Of a stretch of 64,000 nt of DNA, positions 22,331-34,296 are shown one piece after another. The stretch is from positions 147,616,854 through 147,680,853 of the forward strand of contig CM038052.1 in the NCBI GenBank assembly GCA_021397845.1. The letters run 5' to 3'. Every line of letters begins with the position of its first letter. Within the stretch, counting starts at the first letter, position 1. The translations under genes and the position numbers were made by a program. The notes beneath the pieces were generated by a model, which was given only the letters and a program-made list of their open reading frames with translations, did not search any database and was not told the DNA's origin. This DNA is from Areca catechu. Taxonomy: Eukaryota > Streptophyta > Magnoliopsida > Arecales > Arecaceae.

Positions 22331-23190
22331 AAGCATGCGCTCGATATTACGAAAGGAAAGTTCTTAGGCTTCATGGTCACCCAGCATGCGATCAAAGCCA
22401 ACCCTGAGAAGATCCAAGCGATCACAAATATGAAGCATCCCACTTTAAAGAAGGAGGTTCAATGCCTGACCGATCGCATTACCGCCTTAAGCCATTTCAT
22501 CTTGCACTCTGCTGAGCATTGCCTGCCATTCTTCAAGATACTTCATAAGATGCATAGTTTTGCATGGACAGAGGAGTGTCAGGAAGCATTCAAGGAGCTG
22601 AAGAAGTTCCTCGCCTTCCCTTGCTACTGTCCAAGCCGGAGAGTGGAGAGGAGCTCCTCCTCTACTTGGTAGTCCCCCCTGGGGCGATGAGCTCAGTGCT
22701 CGTCCGAATTGATGGAGATGGTGTCCAGAGGTTGGTGTATTATACTAGCAAGTTACTTCGCAATGTAGAAACTAAGTACACCCACTCCAAAAAAATTATT
22801 TTCATACTTATAGTGTCTGCTCAGTACCTCAGGCCTTACTTCCAAGCCCATCTTATCACGGTTCTCACTGACCAGTCCCTAAGAGATATCCTGGGTCATC
22901 CAGATACTTCAGGATGTCTGACCAAGTGGACAGTAAAGCTTACTAAATTCGACATCTCCTATCAGCCGAGGCCATCTCAGAAGGCCCAGGTCATGGCTGA
23001 CTTCCTAGTGGAGTGTGCATGGATGGATGAGGAACCAGAAGAGTCTTCCCTCGGACCTGCACGGAACCCGCTTGTGGAGGAGAAGACATGGATTCTCCAT
23101 GTGGACGGAGCATCCTATGTAGGAGGGAGCAGGGCCGGTCTCATCCTCACCAACTCAGACAAAGTGGTGGCTAAATGTGTGCTGCGCTTT
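22330..23190 (+). pseudogene. Tat gypsy RNase H plus second RNase H
   Basis: The RT connection (KGKFLGFMVTQHAIKANPEK) leads into RNase H (VETKYTHSKKIIFILIVSAQ, HLITVLTDQSLRDILGHPD, KAQVMADFLVECAW). A second RNase H domain begins at about 23089 with WILHVDGASYVGGSRAGLIL. It breaks off at 23190, where a copia LTR starts. Confidence 0.85.
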
Positions 23191-23817
23191 TGTTGGAAAA
23201 TATGTTCCAAAGCCAATCTCTAGCTTGTAGATGGTTGAACTATTGTTGTAATTATATATGAATTATATTGAATAAAATATTTATTTTGGCTATTCATCAC
23301 ATTTTACGTCTTCCTATAATGAACTCTTGTATGATAAAGTCCTTAGGACTACTTTGATGTGATCTAGAGAGGATATATCTAGTTCTTAAATTGATTCATG
23401 ACCAAATGATACATTATTACAGAACGATAGTGTATCAAGTGTTGGTCGTTATATATCATAGTCATTGGTTGTCCTCTTAACCAAGGAGTGTGGAGCCACT
23501 AGTATGGCATACAGGTGTTGTGTATGACACTTCATTGGAAGTGACCCATCTGTAGAACACTCTTTCTGCCAAAGAGTAGTTCACATTAAGATATGGATAT
23601 AAGTGTTCCTCTGACTTAAGATCACCATGGTAGTTTGCAAGCAATTCACTATGCTTAGGTGCTGGACTACCCGGATTTCTAATCTAGTGATGAAAGGTTA
23701 CTGGATACAGTTAAGTACTTGTGTAGCAGTGGTTAGATCAAGATAGGATTAATCCCTCCAAAAGAGTTTAGAGTAAATGACTCATTATATCTTAATTGAG
23801 TAAAACATTGGCCAGGG
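23191..23817 (+). repeat. Copia LTR, 5' part (probably 5' LTR of element J)
   Basis: Begins TGTTGGAAAATATGTTCCAA, an Angela-type LTR start, and aligns along its length with the first ~700 bp of the solo LTR at 42157. It stops after TTGGCCAGGG at 23817, where gypsy LTR sequence begins. The remaining LTR text that would follow, minus about 230 bp, appears at 47353-48618. The preceding bases GCTTT may be one target-site copy. Confidence 0.7.
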
Positions 23818-23925
23818 TGGTGCAGGCACTAGGATCAGACAACGATTGCTAGGCCCAATCTAGTTTACTGATTAGAATTTCTGAGTCCTGTAGTTTTTAA
23901 TAATGTATCACTTGAGTGTTGTAAT
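23818..23925 (+). repeat. Fragment of gypsy LTR start
   Basis: TGGTGCAGGCACTAGGATCA and the text TTTACTGATTAG and TCTGAGTCCTGTAGTTT align with the first ~110 bases of the solo LTR at 19527 (minus strand). It is probably the lost 5' end of the LTR that ends at 40404. Confidence 0.6.
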
Positions 23926-24767
23926 TGATGGGGATATCGTCAGCATCGATCCCGGAGTAAGCACGATCTCAGAGTAAGCACGAATCTTGGAGCATATCCA
24001 AAATAAATTAGTTTAGGATTTATCTTTTGTTTGAAATTTGAATTAGGATTTGGTCGATTAGGATTTGGATAGGCTTATCTTATCCTATCTTGTATTTAAA
24101 TTTGAGTCATCCCTATCTTTTTATCTTGTATTCAAATTCAAATGAGGGTTGGAAAGGTCTATAAATACCATCCTCAGTCCTTTGTAAAAAAATAGTTTGG
24201 TCAATAAAAAAGAGTTTTTAGAAAAGAGTGTTTCTTTTTGTTTGCCTCGCATGGGGGTGAGAGGCCCATCTTTTCTTCGCCTTCGGGCATCGAGGGGTGT
24301 GAGACCCTAGTTATCCTCTTTTTTCATCGAGTCCCCTCTATGGTCTTAGAGATTTTTCTTTACGGTCCCAAGTAGTGATTTGGGTAGGATGCCCTGGCTC
24401 CGCATGTAGTGAGATGGGTAGGATGCCCTAGGAGCCAATCTGAGCAGAGCGGTCTCTTTCCCGGCATCAAGAAAGTCATTGCTAGGTATGTTGACCCCAT
24501 CTCATCTCACTTTTTCTATTTCATTGAAGTTTAGAGCATATCCTATATGTGTTTCTTAACTCTAGGATCCTTAGTTTTTTTAATCTCTTTGATAGTTTCT
24601 AGCATGTTGGTAGGATTCTAACCATCTCACGAAACCCTAACCTAGTCTAGTTTCTTTTTGAGAATAAATCAAATAAAAATCTAAAAAATCATTGTTTATT
24701 TTAATCTAAAATTTTATCTTTCTTATGTCATTCATCTGCATGCATCATGTTAAAATCTCGTCCCTCA
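23926..24767 (+). repeat. Chromovirus-like gypsy LTR D (5' LTR)
   Basis: Runs TGATGGGGATATCG...CCCTCA, with TATAAATA at 24160. It is followed by a primer-site match (24775-24789). Its last ~330 bp are about 88% identical to the end of LTR E (38935-39279), but its 5' half is unrelated to E. The left boundary could instead be 23818. Confidence 0.65.
24160..24167 (+). promoter_or_regulatory. LTR D TATA box TATAAATA
   Basis: Preceded by GGAAAGGTC and lying about 600 bp before the LTR end. Same box as in the related LTRs. Confidence 0.65.
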
Positions 24768-24774
24768 TTAATTT

Positions 24775-24789
24775 TGGTATCGGAGCAGG
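24775..24789 (+). other. Primer-binding site of gypsy D
   Basis: TGGTATCGGAGCAGG, seven bases after the LTR end, a variant of the iMet site TGGTATCAGAGC. Confidence 0.7.
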
Positions 24790-26098
24790 ATTAGGGCATG
24801 TTCTTGCATCATAGGTAGAATTTCTGTATCCTGAAACTTGCATACCTAGTCAAAACATAGGACTATTTCCCTCATCAAAGGTTCCTATTTTTTTCTGATT
24901 TTCATGATAATTAATCTCTGTTTAATTCTATATTTTATGTAATTTTCATGGAATTTTTCTGATCTAAAAATAGGGTGAAACTTGCATGAGAAAATAGCCC
25001 TAACAAAAATTTTTGCATGCTGAACCTACACTAGTTATCTGAATTTAGGTCTGGTTTTCCATCAATTTAATATTGTTCTCTGAAACTTGCATCATGTCAT
25101 CTCTGTCGAGTCCTCTATTTTTCTAGTATTTTATCTAATTTTTATAGATTATAAACAAATAAAAGAATTAGCAAAACAAAAACCCTAACCATAAATTCTG
25201 TCTTTTTGAGTTCCCTGCATCCAGTTAGAAATCCTAGGATTTGCATCATCATACTATGTTTTCTTTGCATGAAACTTGGTAGGAATCATCTTCATACATA
25301 ACCCTTCCGTCTTCAATTTTTTTAGATTTTTTCTGCTCTAAAATCCATGCTTATCTCTATATCAAAATAGAATAAAAAAATTTCAATTTCTGCTAATTCT
25401 GCATACTTGACTTGACTAAACCTAATCAACTACCAAACCCCACCCAACCCAAGCCAACTTTGATTGATCACTTAACCAACTTAAATTTAAGTCAGCCACA
25501 TCATAAAAGACAAAAAAAAAATAATTTTATTCTCTGTTTTCTAATTTTTAAATTGCATCAGGTTTCATTGAGTGAGCATCATTTGCACTTAATTTGATCT
25601 TAAGGGCAATTTCCTCTATCAGATCAGGGCAAGATTTCACCACCTGTCCTAGGCCCAAAACAACCAACCTGCATTTGTGCCCAAGCCTAATAAAATCAAC
25701 TTGCAACTTAATTGATTTAGGGATACTAACAGGTCGAGTCCAAGTTTTGTGGGCATACTAGTACACTCAATCCTCCAACTATTACTGGAAACTGGTGTCT
25801 AAGGCTAGAGGTCCAGAGGCAAACACTCTAAGTGGACTGGTGGTTTCTAATTAGGATCCTGTGATTTGCAAGGGGAGCCTCCCACCACCCCACCTCTTAC
25901 CTAGCCAGTGGAAGAATTAGTTGTTGAGTTGGGTGTAAGTTGAGTTGACCCATTCAACTTTGACTTTAGATCTAGCAAACTCTAGAATGTATCAACCTTT
26001 GTGTGCTTAACTGCATCATAATCCCATGTTTGATTAAGTGCATGACAACCAGATCAGGAACCCATTACCATCATTCCCAACCTCAACCTAGCTCAGCC
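24790..26098 (+). other. Leader of gypsy D
   Basis: An AT-rich stretch with no long open frame. It is homologous to the leader of gypsy F (40423-41487), including the text around CCCCACCCAACCCAAGCC and GGGGGAGCCTCCCACCACC. Confidence 0.7.
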
Positions 26099-26634
26099 AT
26101 GAAATCCACCCTTAAGTCTTTCATGAAAACCAAGAATGACCAATTTGCCTAATTGACCATCCAGATGAGCCAGATGGCCACCCAGATGAACCAGATGGAT
26201 GATCAACTAACCCATAGGTTGGACCGAGTAGATGACCAGATAGATGACCGATTATGAAATCTAGGGAAAACCCCTAAGTCCCATACCAAACCTAAACCTG
26301 AGCCCGACCTTAAGACCCCATGTCCCCCACCTCCCAACCTTAGGAGAGCCCAACACCCTGACCCAATATGGGATCGTAGTGCAAGGAAACCCAATTATGA
26401 TTTCATAGACCAAGAGGAAAGAGCCACTCGGTACATTAGGCGAGAAGCACCTACATTTAGTGGTGACCTTCTTCTTGAGGATTATCTTGATTGGGAAGTA
26501 GATATGGATCAATATTTTGAAAGGGATCTAATGTATGAAGAAAGGAAGTATAAGTTGCCAAACTCAAGTTAGTTCTCCATGCTAGAATCTATTGGGATAA
26601 GGTTGAAAGAATGACTAGAAATAGAAGAGGAACC
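26099..26634 (+). pseudogene. Gypsy D gag, N-terminal part
   Basis: Starts MKSTLKSFMKTKNDQF, then a Met/Gln-rich coiled-coil-like stretch (MATQMNQMDDQLTHRLDRV), a Pro-rich linker, and EAPTFSGDLLLEDYLDWEVD, the PxFxG...FLxWE gag motif. Several stops are present. It is broken by copia element H at 26635. Confidence 0.7.
26630..26634. repeat. Presumed target-site copy GAACC of element H (left)
   Basis: Five bases before LTR start 26635. The right partner is not secure because the right LTR is truncated; a GAACC occurs at about 36507. Confidence 0.35.
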
Positions 26635-29257
26635 TGAAGGAAAACCTGGTGCAGCAGAAGCCTACCCTAGGTATGCAACACTAGGAAGTAGGTATTGCAT
26701 ATTTAAAAATCTTAAGCATGCAACGGAAAGTACCTACTCATGCACATGATCTAACATAAACATGGAGCATGTAACAATTACAGAGGCATGTATAGGCAAC
26801 TGCAATAAATATAAATAGTATGATAAAACCTAAATTTAAGCATGCATGATAACCAAAATAAAATCATACCTGACCGAAGCAGGAAGATGCAAGCTCCCTC
26901 AGTCATCAGAATAGATTAGCAGCGACCGGTTGAACTCTTTCAATCGCAAAATAAGATCTGCAGCAAAAATAAGATCTACAACAATAGCAAGAAGAAATTG
27001 ATCGATCTAAACTCTCGAGGTGTCCAAGCGTCCATCCTCTAGAGTATCCACGCGCAGGGCTCTCACTGATCCGACTCCTAGATGGATGCTAGTCCACCAG
27101 GAATCCATAAACTGGTCATGAACAGGTAAAGTAAGGAAAATCAAATGATCTTCATGGACGGTCTTCTCCAAGGCCACCTAAACTCCATGAAGAGCACACA
27201 CCGGAAATAATGATACCAGGGAAGGAATAAACCCAGAACTTCCGAAGAAATTATGCACTCAAATTTTTCTAAAAAATCATGGCCTGCAACCCACGGCCGC
27301 CAATTCGCGGCCTCCACTTTTGCACGCCCTGTTTTCCCCTCTTCCTTTACATCTCACGTCCCAAACAAAGACATGAATAAAACCAGTGCACTGTTTCTTT
27401 TCCTCTTCATATGGCATCCCCTGTTTCTTATAACAAAAACCCACAGGCTTTGAAAACCGAGAGCATCGAATGGAGGTGGAGCAAGGAACCAAAGGCTTGC
27501 TACTCCAATCGCACGCTGCTCCTCTCAAGTTGCACCTCACGGCCAAACTTTTCCTCACACCCTGCTGCTGCCTCCACATAATAGAGAACATCCAAGAAGG
27601 CACACCACCGTGAGAATCCAAGGCATACGGGAAGAACCAATCACAGGACCAAGAGGATGAAGATGCATTGAAGCCCGCCGGCTCTGTCGACTCGTCCAGT
27701 TTCCGAGCGTGCACGCCGTCGACGCCTCCTTGTAGGAATCACCGTCAAACTACTTCCCCTTTTTGCTTTTTTATTGTTTCTTTTTTTTTTTTTTTTTTTT
27801 TTTTTCTGGCGATCAACTATATAGGCAGTGAATTTAATTCGCGAAGGCATGGGAAGTATACGCGAGGGATGAGTCCAGATCAAACTGATCTCCCAAGCGA
27901 AATTACATCCCATTCAAACCGGTGCAACAGGGCGATTAAGATTGGGAGTTTGAGTGGGAGAGAAACACCATGAGAAGTCTTGGATTGGGGTGGCAATTCC
28001 GTGAGCAAAGAGTCCAAGCAAGTCTTAAACCATTCAATCGGTGAAACGGCATTTGGGATCAAAACAAATACCGTGAGAACTTACTTTTAAACCGGTTCAT
28101 CCAAATAAACCTGGTTCAAAAAACCAAATAAAATCTGGTTTATTTAAAACCAAAACTTGGTTCACCAATTTCAAAAATTGGTTTAATAAAACCCGGTCCG
28201 ACTAAACCCAATGAATAATAAAACTCGATTTAGTCCTGGTCTACCAGGAATAATTCCTGGTTGACCTAAACCAATCCTGGTCGATCCAAATCAGACCAGA
28301 AAAATCTAATGTGTGCTCAATCAGTCCGTTTGACCTTAATACTGATATGATTCTCAATCATTGATCGGTTCCTAGATCAGAAAGAAATCCTCGATGGCGT
28401 GTGATCTCATAGGCTCGAACCTAAATGGTAGCACTGGAACATTTCCAGTACCAACACAAGATACCATCTAGCAATGGGTCCCGCCGTCCGGATAGGCCGA
28501 AGATGCGAGAGCAATCTATCGAACCTCTGGCATATGGTTACCGTATAATTCATCCCTTTGACCTCCAATGCTCAAGATGACCTAAGGTTAGACTGCCAAC
28601 CCTGACTGAGTCAATCCACAACATGTCTCAACCTCGCAAGTCCAGTGACTCCTCGCTGGGATTATCTTGGCCAAGGATTTGCTAAATTGAGACACTACGA
28701 GACATTAAATCCAAACAATTTGGACAGGTCAATTTCATCTTGGTCCACCACTGCTCCATAAGTACTTGCCTATACCCAGAAACCTTCCATTACCGGATTA
28801 GAAATCCGGGTAGTCCGACACTAAAGCACACAGGGAGTTGCTTGCAAGCTACCATGGTGATCTCAGGTCGGAGGGACACATATATCCATATCCAATCGTG
28901 AGCAACGTTCAATGAGATGTCACGCATCCCACTTGCAGATCACATCAGTGTCACCACACTCCTTTGGTCAAGAGGACAACCAAATGATGTGAACCACAAC
29001 AACCTACACGATACATTGCTGTCCTGTACAATGTATCCTTTAGTTGTGAAACTTTTAAATGACCACTCGATATATCCTCTCTATATCGAAATCAGTGCAG
29101 TCCTAAGGACTTCATCACATGAATTGAGTTCATTACAGGGAAATGAATGATGTGATGAGCTACCAAAGCAATATTTTATTAATTCATATACAGATTATAA
29201 TACCGAATACAACCGCCTACAACCTAGGCGATTGGCTTTGGGACACAATTCCCAACA
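26635..29257 (-). repeat. 3' LTR of element H
   Basis: 2,623 bp, minus strand TGTTGGGAATTGTGTCCC...CTTCA. It includes a 25-T run at 27781-27805 near a minus-strand TATA-like box (about 27820), and GC-rich text giving an open frame of 145 codons (27277-27714) that also occurs, shortened, in the other LTR. Confidence 0.9.
27781..27805. repeat. Poly-T run of 25
   Basis: Uninterrupted T homopolymer in the left LTR of H. The right LTR has only a short T-rich stretch at 35440-35455, so the run expanded after insertion. Confidence 0.9.
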
Positions 29258-29269
29258 ACTCCCACTTGT
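29258..29269 (-). other. Polypurine tract of element H
   Basis: Minus-strand ACAAGTGGGAGT abutting the LTR start. Confidence 0.75.
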
Positions 29270-30700
29270 ACTAAAGCCAATCAGAATAGTATCCAATATC
29301 CATTTCCCTTTGTCAAACTCTTTGATTTTGAGGGCTTTAGTGAACAGGTCGGTCAGACTTTCCTTTCCATCGATCTTCATAAGATTGATGTCACTTTGTT
29401 CCATGATCTCTCGCACGAGGTGATAGCACCGCAGAACATGCTTAGTGCGGTGATATGACTTTGGCTCCTTAGCTTGATCAATGGCCCCCGTGCTATCACA
29501 ATACATAGGAATAGGACCATCTAGGGAAGGTGCCACCCCTAGCTCTCCAAGGAATTTTTGCAACCACACGACTTTCTTTGCCGCATCTGATGCTGCAAGG
29601 TACTCTGCTTCGCATATCGAGTCTGCAACAGTTGCCTGCTTGGAACTTTTCTAGCAGATCGCTCCTCCATTCAGGGTAAATACAAACCCCGACACACTCT
29701 TGCTATCATCTCTGTCTAACTGGAAACTGGAGTCAATATACCCCACAAGTTTCAAGTCAGGTCTCCATAAATCAGCCATTGGTCCTTAGTATTTCTCAAG
29801 TACTTCTGGATGGTTTTAACCACCTTCCAATGCTCCTCACCTGGGTCAGACCGGTATCTGCTTACTAATCCTAGTGAGTATGCCATGCCTTGTCTAGTAC
29901 ATGTCATAGCATACATGATAGAGCCCATTACCGAAGCATAAGGAACTCTACTCATGTGCTCTCTTTCCTTAGGAGTTGTCACACAATCCTTCTTGGAAAG
30001 AGTAATTCCAGAACCTATCGGGAGATAGTATTTCTTGGAATTTTCCATGCTGAACTGTTTCAGCACGGTATCAATGTACATAGACTGGGATAATCCCAGA
30101 AGCCTCTTAGATCTATCTCTATAGATCTTCATACCCAGTATGTAAGAAGTTTCACCCAAGTCCTTCATGGAGAACTGAGAGACAACCAGACCTTTATTCC
30201 TTGCAATGCTGCGATGTCATTCCCGATTAAGAGAATGTCATTAACATACGTACGAGGAATACAATCACAGAACCATTAACCCACGTATAGATGCAGGGTT
30301 CCTCTACGTTCCTAACGAAGCCATACGATTTGATACACCTATCAAATCATATGTTCTAACTTCGAGATGCTTGCTTGAGTCCATAAACGGACCTCTGCAA
30401 TTTGCACACTTTTGACTTGTCTGTGGATGTGAACCCTTCAGGCTGTATCATATACACCTCCTCATCCAGCTCCCTTTTTAGGAAAGCTGTTCGGACATCC
30501 ATCAGCCAGACCTCATGGTCAAAATGTGCTGCCAAAGCAAGCATGATCCGAATGGACTTGAGCATTGCCACAGTAAAGAACGTCTCGTCATAATCGATAT
30601 CATATTACTGACGATACCCCTTGGCAACCAGACAGGCTTTATAGGTCTCCACATTCCCATCTGCGAATCCACTTTTCTTGAAAATTCATTTGTACCCGAT
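29270..30700 (-). pseudogene. Element H reverse transcriptase and RNase H
   Basis: RT pieces: MAMLKSIRIMLALAAHFDHE and DVRTAFLKRELDEEVYM (about 30571-30356), KDLGETSYILGMKIYRDRSK (30168 onward), then RNase H with CDSTGAIDQAKEP (about 29500). The catalytic motif at about 30230 reads YVND instead of YVDD, next to a 1-bp deletion. The last frame loses its stop and reads through the purine tract into the LTR (to 29195). Confidence 0.85.
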
Positions 30701-32007
30701 GGATTTTATCCCTTCAGGTGGATCAACCAATGTCCATACATTGTTGATCTCCATGGACTCCATTTCGGATCGCATGGCTCCAAGCCATGCCTTAGAGTTA
30801 GATCTCTGAAGTGTATCCATATAGGTGATCGGATCTTCATTATTCTCGTCAAGCTCAATGGGATCACCGTCCTGGACCAAGAAACCATAGTATCTATCTG
30901 GCTGATATGGTACTCTACTGGATCTCCTAATAATGGGTTCCGGGTGTGATCCAATCACAGCCGGTTCTATGATGTCCTTAGAGTGTGTAGGTTCTTCCAC
31001 TGGTTGAACTTCACCAAGTTCAATCTTAGAGGCTACAGTTCCTTCTCCAATGAACTCCTTTTTCTTAAAAGATAGCTCTAAGAGCAACGAACACTTTCTG
31101 TTTGTCTTCCAAGTAGAAGAAATACCCTTTTATTTTCTTAGGGTACCCAATAAACAGGCACCGATCATACATAAGACCAAGTTTATCTGAGTCTAAATGC
31201 TTTACATAAGCCAGACAACCCCAGACCCGAAGGTGTGAGATTGAGGGCTTACGTCCATTCCATAACTCATATGGAGTGGAGACAACAGACTTACTCGAAC
31301 TTTATTTAACAAGTAACAAGCTATCTCAAGTGCATATCCCCAGAAGGATAGCGGCAGAGTTGCAAAGCCCATCATGGATCGAATCATGTCCAATAAGGTT
31401 CGATTCCTCCTTTCAGACACACCATTCAACTGAGGTGTTCCTGGAGGAGTCCACTGAGAGAGAATCTCATTCTCCTCAAGATATGTCATGAACTCACTGA
31501 ATAGGTATTCACCGCCTCGATCAGATCGAAGGGTTTTAATATTCTTTCCAGTTTGTTTCTCTACTTCATTACGATATCGTTTGAACATTTCAAACGACTC
31601 AGATTTATGTCTCATTAAGAAGACATAACCATACCTGAACAGGTCATCTATAAACGTAATGAAATATCTGTATCCACCTCTGGCACTAACTTTCATGGGT
31701 CCACATACATCAGTATGTATGAGTCTCAGAAGTTCTATAGCTCGTTCACCTTTTCCAGTAAAAGGTGACTTGGTCATTTTACCAAGTAAACAGGATTCAC
31801 AAGGGGCAGTGAGTCAGAATCACTGATCTCGAGGAGGCCATCTCCTCGCAACTTGTTTATTCTATTCTGGTTAACATGACCTAGCCTACAGTGCCATAGA
31901 TACAGGTTACTAACATTTTCCATCCTTGGGCTATTCTTTGGACACCTGATAAAGAGGACAGTTCCTCTTTCAGTGTCCATGCTTCTTATAATAGAAGAAC
32001 TCTGCAC
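30686..32007 (-). pseudogene. Element H integrase
   Basis: Zinc region WHCRLGHVNQNRINKLRG, core HTDVCGPM, RSDRGGEYLF and SERRNRTLLDMIRSMM. The three catalytic acids are present in one frame from 31777 to 31202. A frameshift follows KVRVSLLS, then the C-terminal linker continues in 31087-30686 (KIELGEVQPVEEPTHSK). The protease that should precede it is missing by deletion near 31945. Confidence 0.85.
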
Positions 32008-32724
32008 TAGCTAGATCAGCTTTCACTTTCTTGGTTTGACTTGGGCTAGGAGCACTTTGCACCTAGTTTCCCTTACCTTACTTAAAGGGACGACGACCTC
32101 TATGACCTCCCACTAAATTCACCATCAATTGGTGATCCTTCTCGTAAGTCTGCAACAACCCCATCAAACCATGGTAATTGACTGCAGGTTACTCATTCTG
32201 ATAATGATCGAGAGGGTCAAGATAGGAGGAGGGTAGAGAATTTAGAATCGCATCCTTGCCGAGTTGCTCGTGCAAAGGACATTCGAGCTTGCCCAATCGT
32301 TTGATCATCTTGATCATGTACAATACATGATCAGTAACCGAACTGCCATTTTGCATTTTGACATTGTAGATGGCACAAGACACTTTGTATCACTCTACAT
32401 CATCTGGCGTGTCGAAAGATTCCTTCAACTTTTGAAGAATCTTGTCTGGCTAGGCCTTCTCGAATTTGCGACTGAACTTGTCATCCATCGCCGCCAACAT
32501 TATGCATTGGACAGTAGTCCGATCAGAAACCCAATTCAAATAAGTGTCCCTCACCAAACTCCGAGCATTGCCAAGAGGGATTTCGGGTGCTGGATTCGTT
32601 ATCACATAAAGGATCTACTCATTCTCAAGGATAATCCTCAATCTTCGATACCAGCTATCGAAATTGGGACCCTTTCTCGCTATCGAGAAGTAACTGGAGC
32701 GATAGGTTTGAAGACTTCTGAAGG
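31950..32724 (-). pseudogene. Element H gag
   Basis: Gag text on the minus strand from about 32724 (the ATG is now AAG, giving KSSNLSL) through GKDAILNSLPSSYLDPLD to a damaged zinc knuckle near 31970. Several stops break it. Confidence 0.8.
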
Positions 32725-34279
32725 AAAATCTAAGACCATATCAGTATATGAATTAATCAATTAAACCAAAAGACTTAGACTTTAGTCTAAAGGTCCCTCC
32801 CACTAATTTATCGGATTGGGAGCCTCTAACTCCAATCCGTGAAATTATCATTTCATAGTGGGTATTGAAATCCAATAGACCACGTATGAGCCCGACTATG
32901 GCCAGCTCATCCATACACGCCTAAAGGTAGGTTCTCTAACCAATTGCTTCCCTAAGCAACTTCCAGTAATAAATTTTGCCCCACAGAACCCCCAATCGGC
33001 CTAGGGGCCTCCTATTGCGGGTCTCTGGTTAGGTCAACCATCAATATGACGAATCCGATACTTCCAGCTAACGAATGATCAAGCACGACTATGGCCGGCC
33101 CACCTGATCACCGTTAAGAAGGTTACACTGAACCATCATCTGTGGGAGAGTAATCCTAGTAACCGGATGCACACCCGTTCTATGGAACTGCCGATGTACA
33201 CCAAGCTAAAGGGCTCATTACTAACCCACTCAATGGAAGGCTAAGACACCATCAACTCATTGACTTAGTCTTTTTCAGGACCTAATAATTTTAGAGGATT
33301 TTAATTAAATTGTGACTAAATAATAGAGAGAAAAAATGGATCAACCTCCCACTGATCAAATCAATTTTCAGGAGGGTTGAATTCAATTCAACAAATTGGT
33401 CCATGGGCACCTTAAGATCAGTCAAGCTGATCAACCTGGGCGACATGGGTTAACTCGAATCAATAAGCTTTTCTAATCAATTCTAGTTGATCAGATTGGC
33501 CAGGTAGGTGAGATCATGGGTGAGTAACCGCCATTAACCGTCTTTCCTAGACACCAACCAAGTTAGTCAGGAAAGAGGTAACCTCATGCAACCATGATCA
33601 AAAATGCCAAACCTGCCTAGACACCAATCGATTTACCAGACTCGATTAGACTAGCCTAAGAACTCGGGTTTTCCACAGAGCCACTAATTAGATCCATTTA
33701 GAAGAATGGACTAACCCATCTAACTATTAGATAGATATTAAAGAGAAAGTTCTTAATCAACATTTGATTAGTTCTCTTAAGTCCAATTCAACTAACCTTA
33801 GGTCTAACCCAATTAATGGACCCAATCAGACAGCTAACCCAATTAACCCGGATGGCTTATTCAAATGATATTAGGTTTCATAAACCCTAATTAATCTTGT
33901 CATTTTGATTAATCTTTCAATTCATAATTGTTAGATTATAAGCCATCTTTTAATTAAAACATTTTTAATTAAATTCATGTAAAACTCCTTTTACATGTTT
34001 CATGTATCATATCTAGTTTCATCATATCAATTATAATATTGCAAGCCCTAAACATTTTAGACATGCCAATGTACATGAATCAGGATTAAAACACTTTTAA
34101 TACCATAGGTTTCCTTTAAGGATCCTTTTGAAAAGGCCAACACAGATGAACTGCCTCGTGCCATAAAAATTAGGGGTTTTAAACCCCGATTAATCTGGAC
34201 ACACGGCCATGGTGAAGGTCTCAACTAGGTTCCTAAAAGTAATCCCTAATACATGCAATCATGATATGCTACACAGGAA
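32725..34279 (-). other. Leader of element H
   Basis: Homologous to 14695-16229. It carries a ~40-bp extra stretch near 34165 with the near-palindrome GGGGTTTTAAACCCC that the other copy lacks. No gene. Confidence 0.7.
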
Positions 34280-34296
34280 CCTGGCTCTGATACCAC
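34280..34296 (-). other. Primer-binding site of element H (tRNA-iMet)
   Basis: Minus strand GTGGTATCAGAGCCAGG directly after the LTR end: a perfect TGGTATCAGAGC. Confidence 0.9.

Larger units (their letters stand above)
7219..23190 (+). mobile_element. Ty3-gypsy element of the Tat lineage, interrupted
   Basis: It comprises a 5' LTR with a minisatellite (7219-7932 and 19533 to about 20230), then gag, protease, reverse transcriptase, RNase H and the start of a second RNase H. It is broken twice: by a solo LTR containing a copia element (7933-19527), and at 23190 by a copia LTR. The extra RNase H after RT-RH (WILHVDGASYVGGSRAG) is the hallmark of Tat/Ogre/Retand gypsies. Integrase and the 3' LTR are not in the window upstream of the break. 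Frames are broken in several places. Confidence 0.75.

Noticed and set aside
27277..27714. 145-codon frame in element H LTR (also 35053-35376)
   Set aside because: Same reason: LTR text, disrupted in the partner LTR, no domain.
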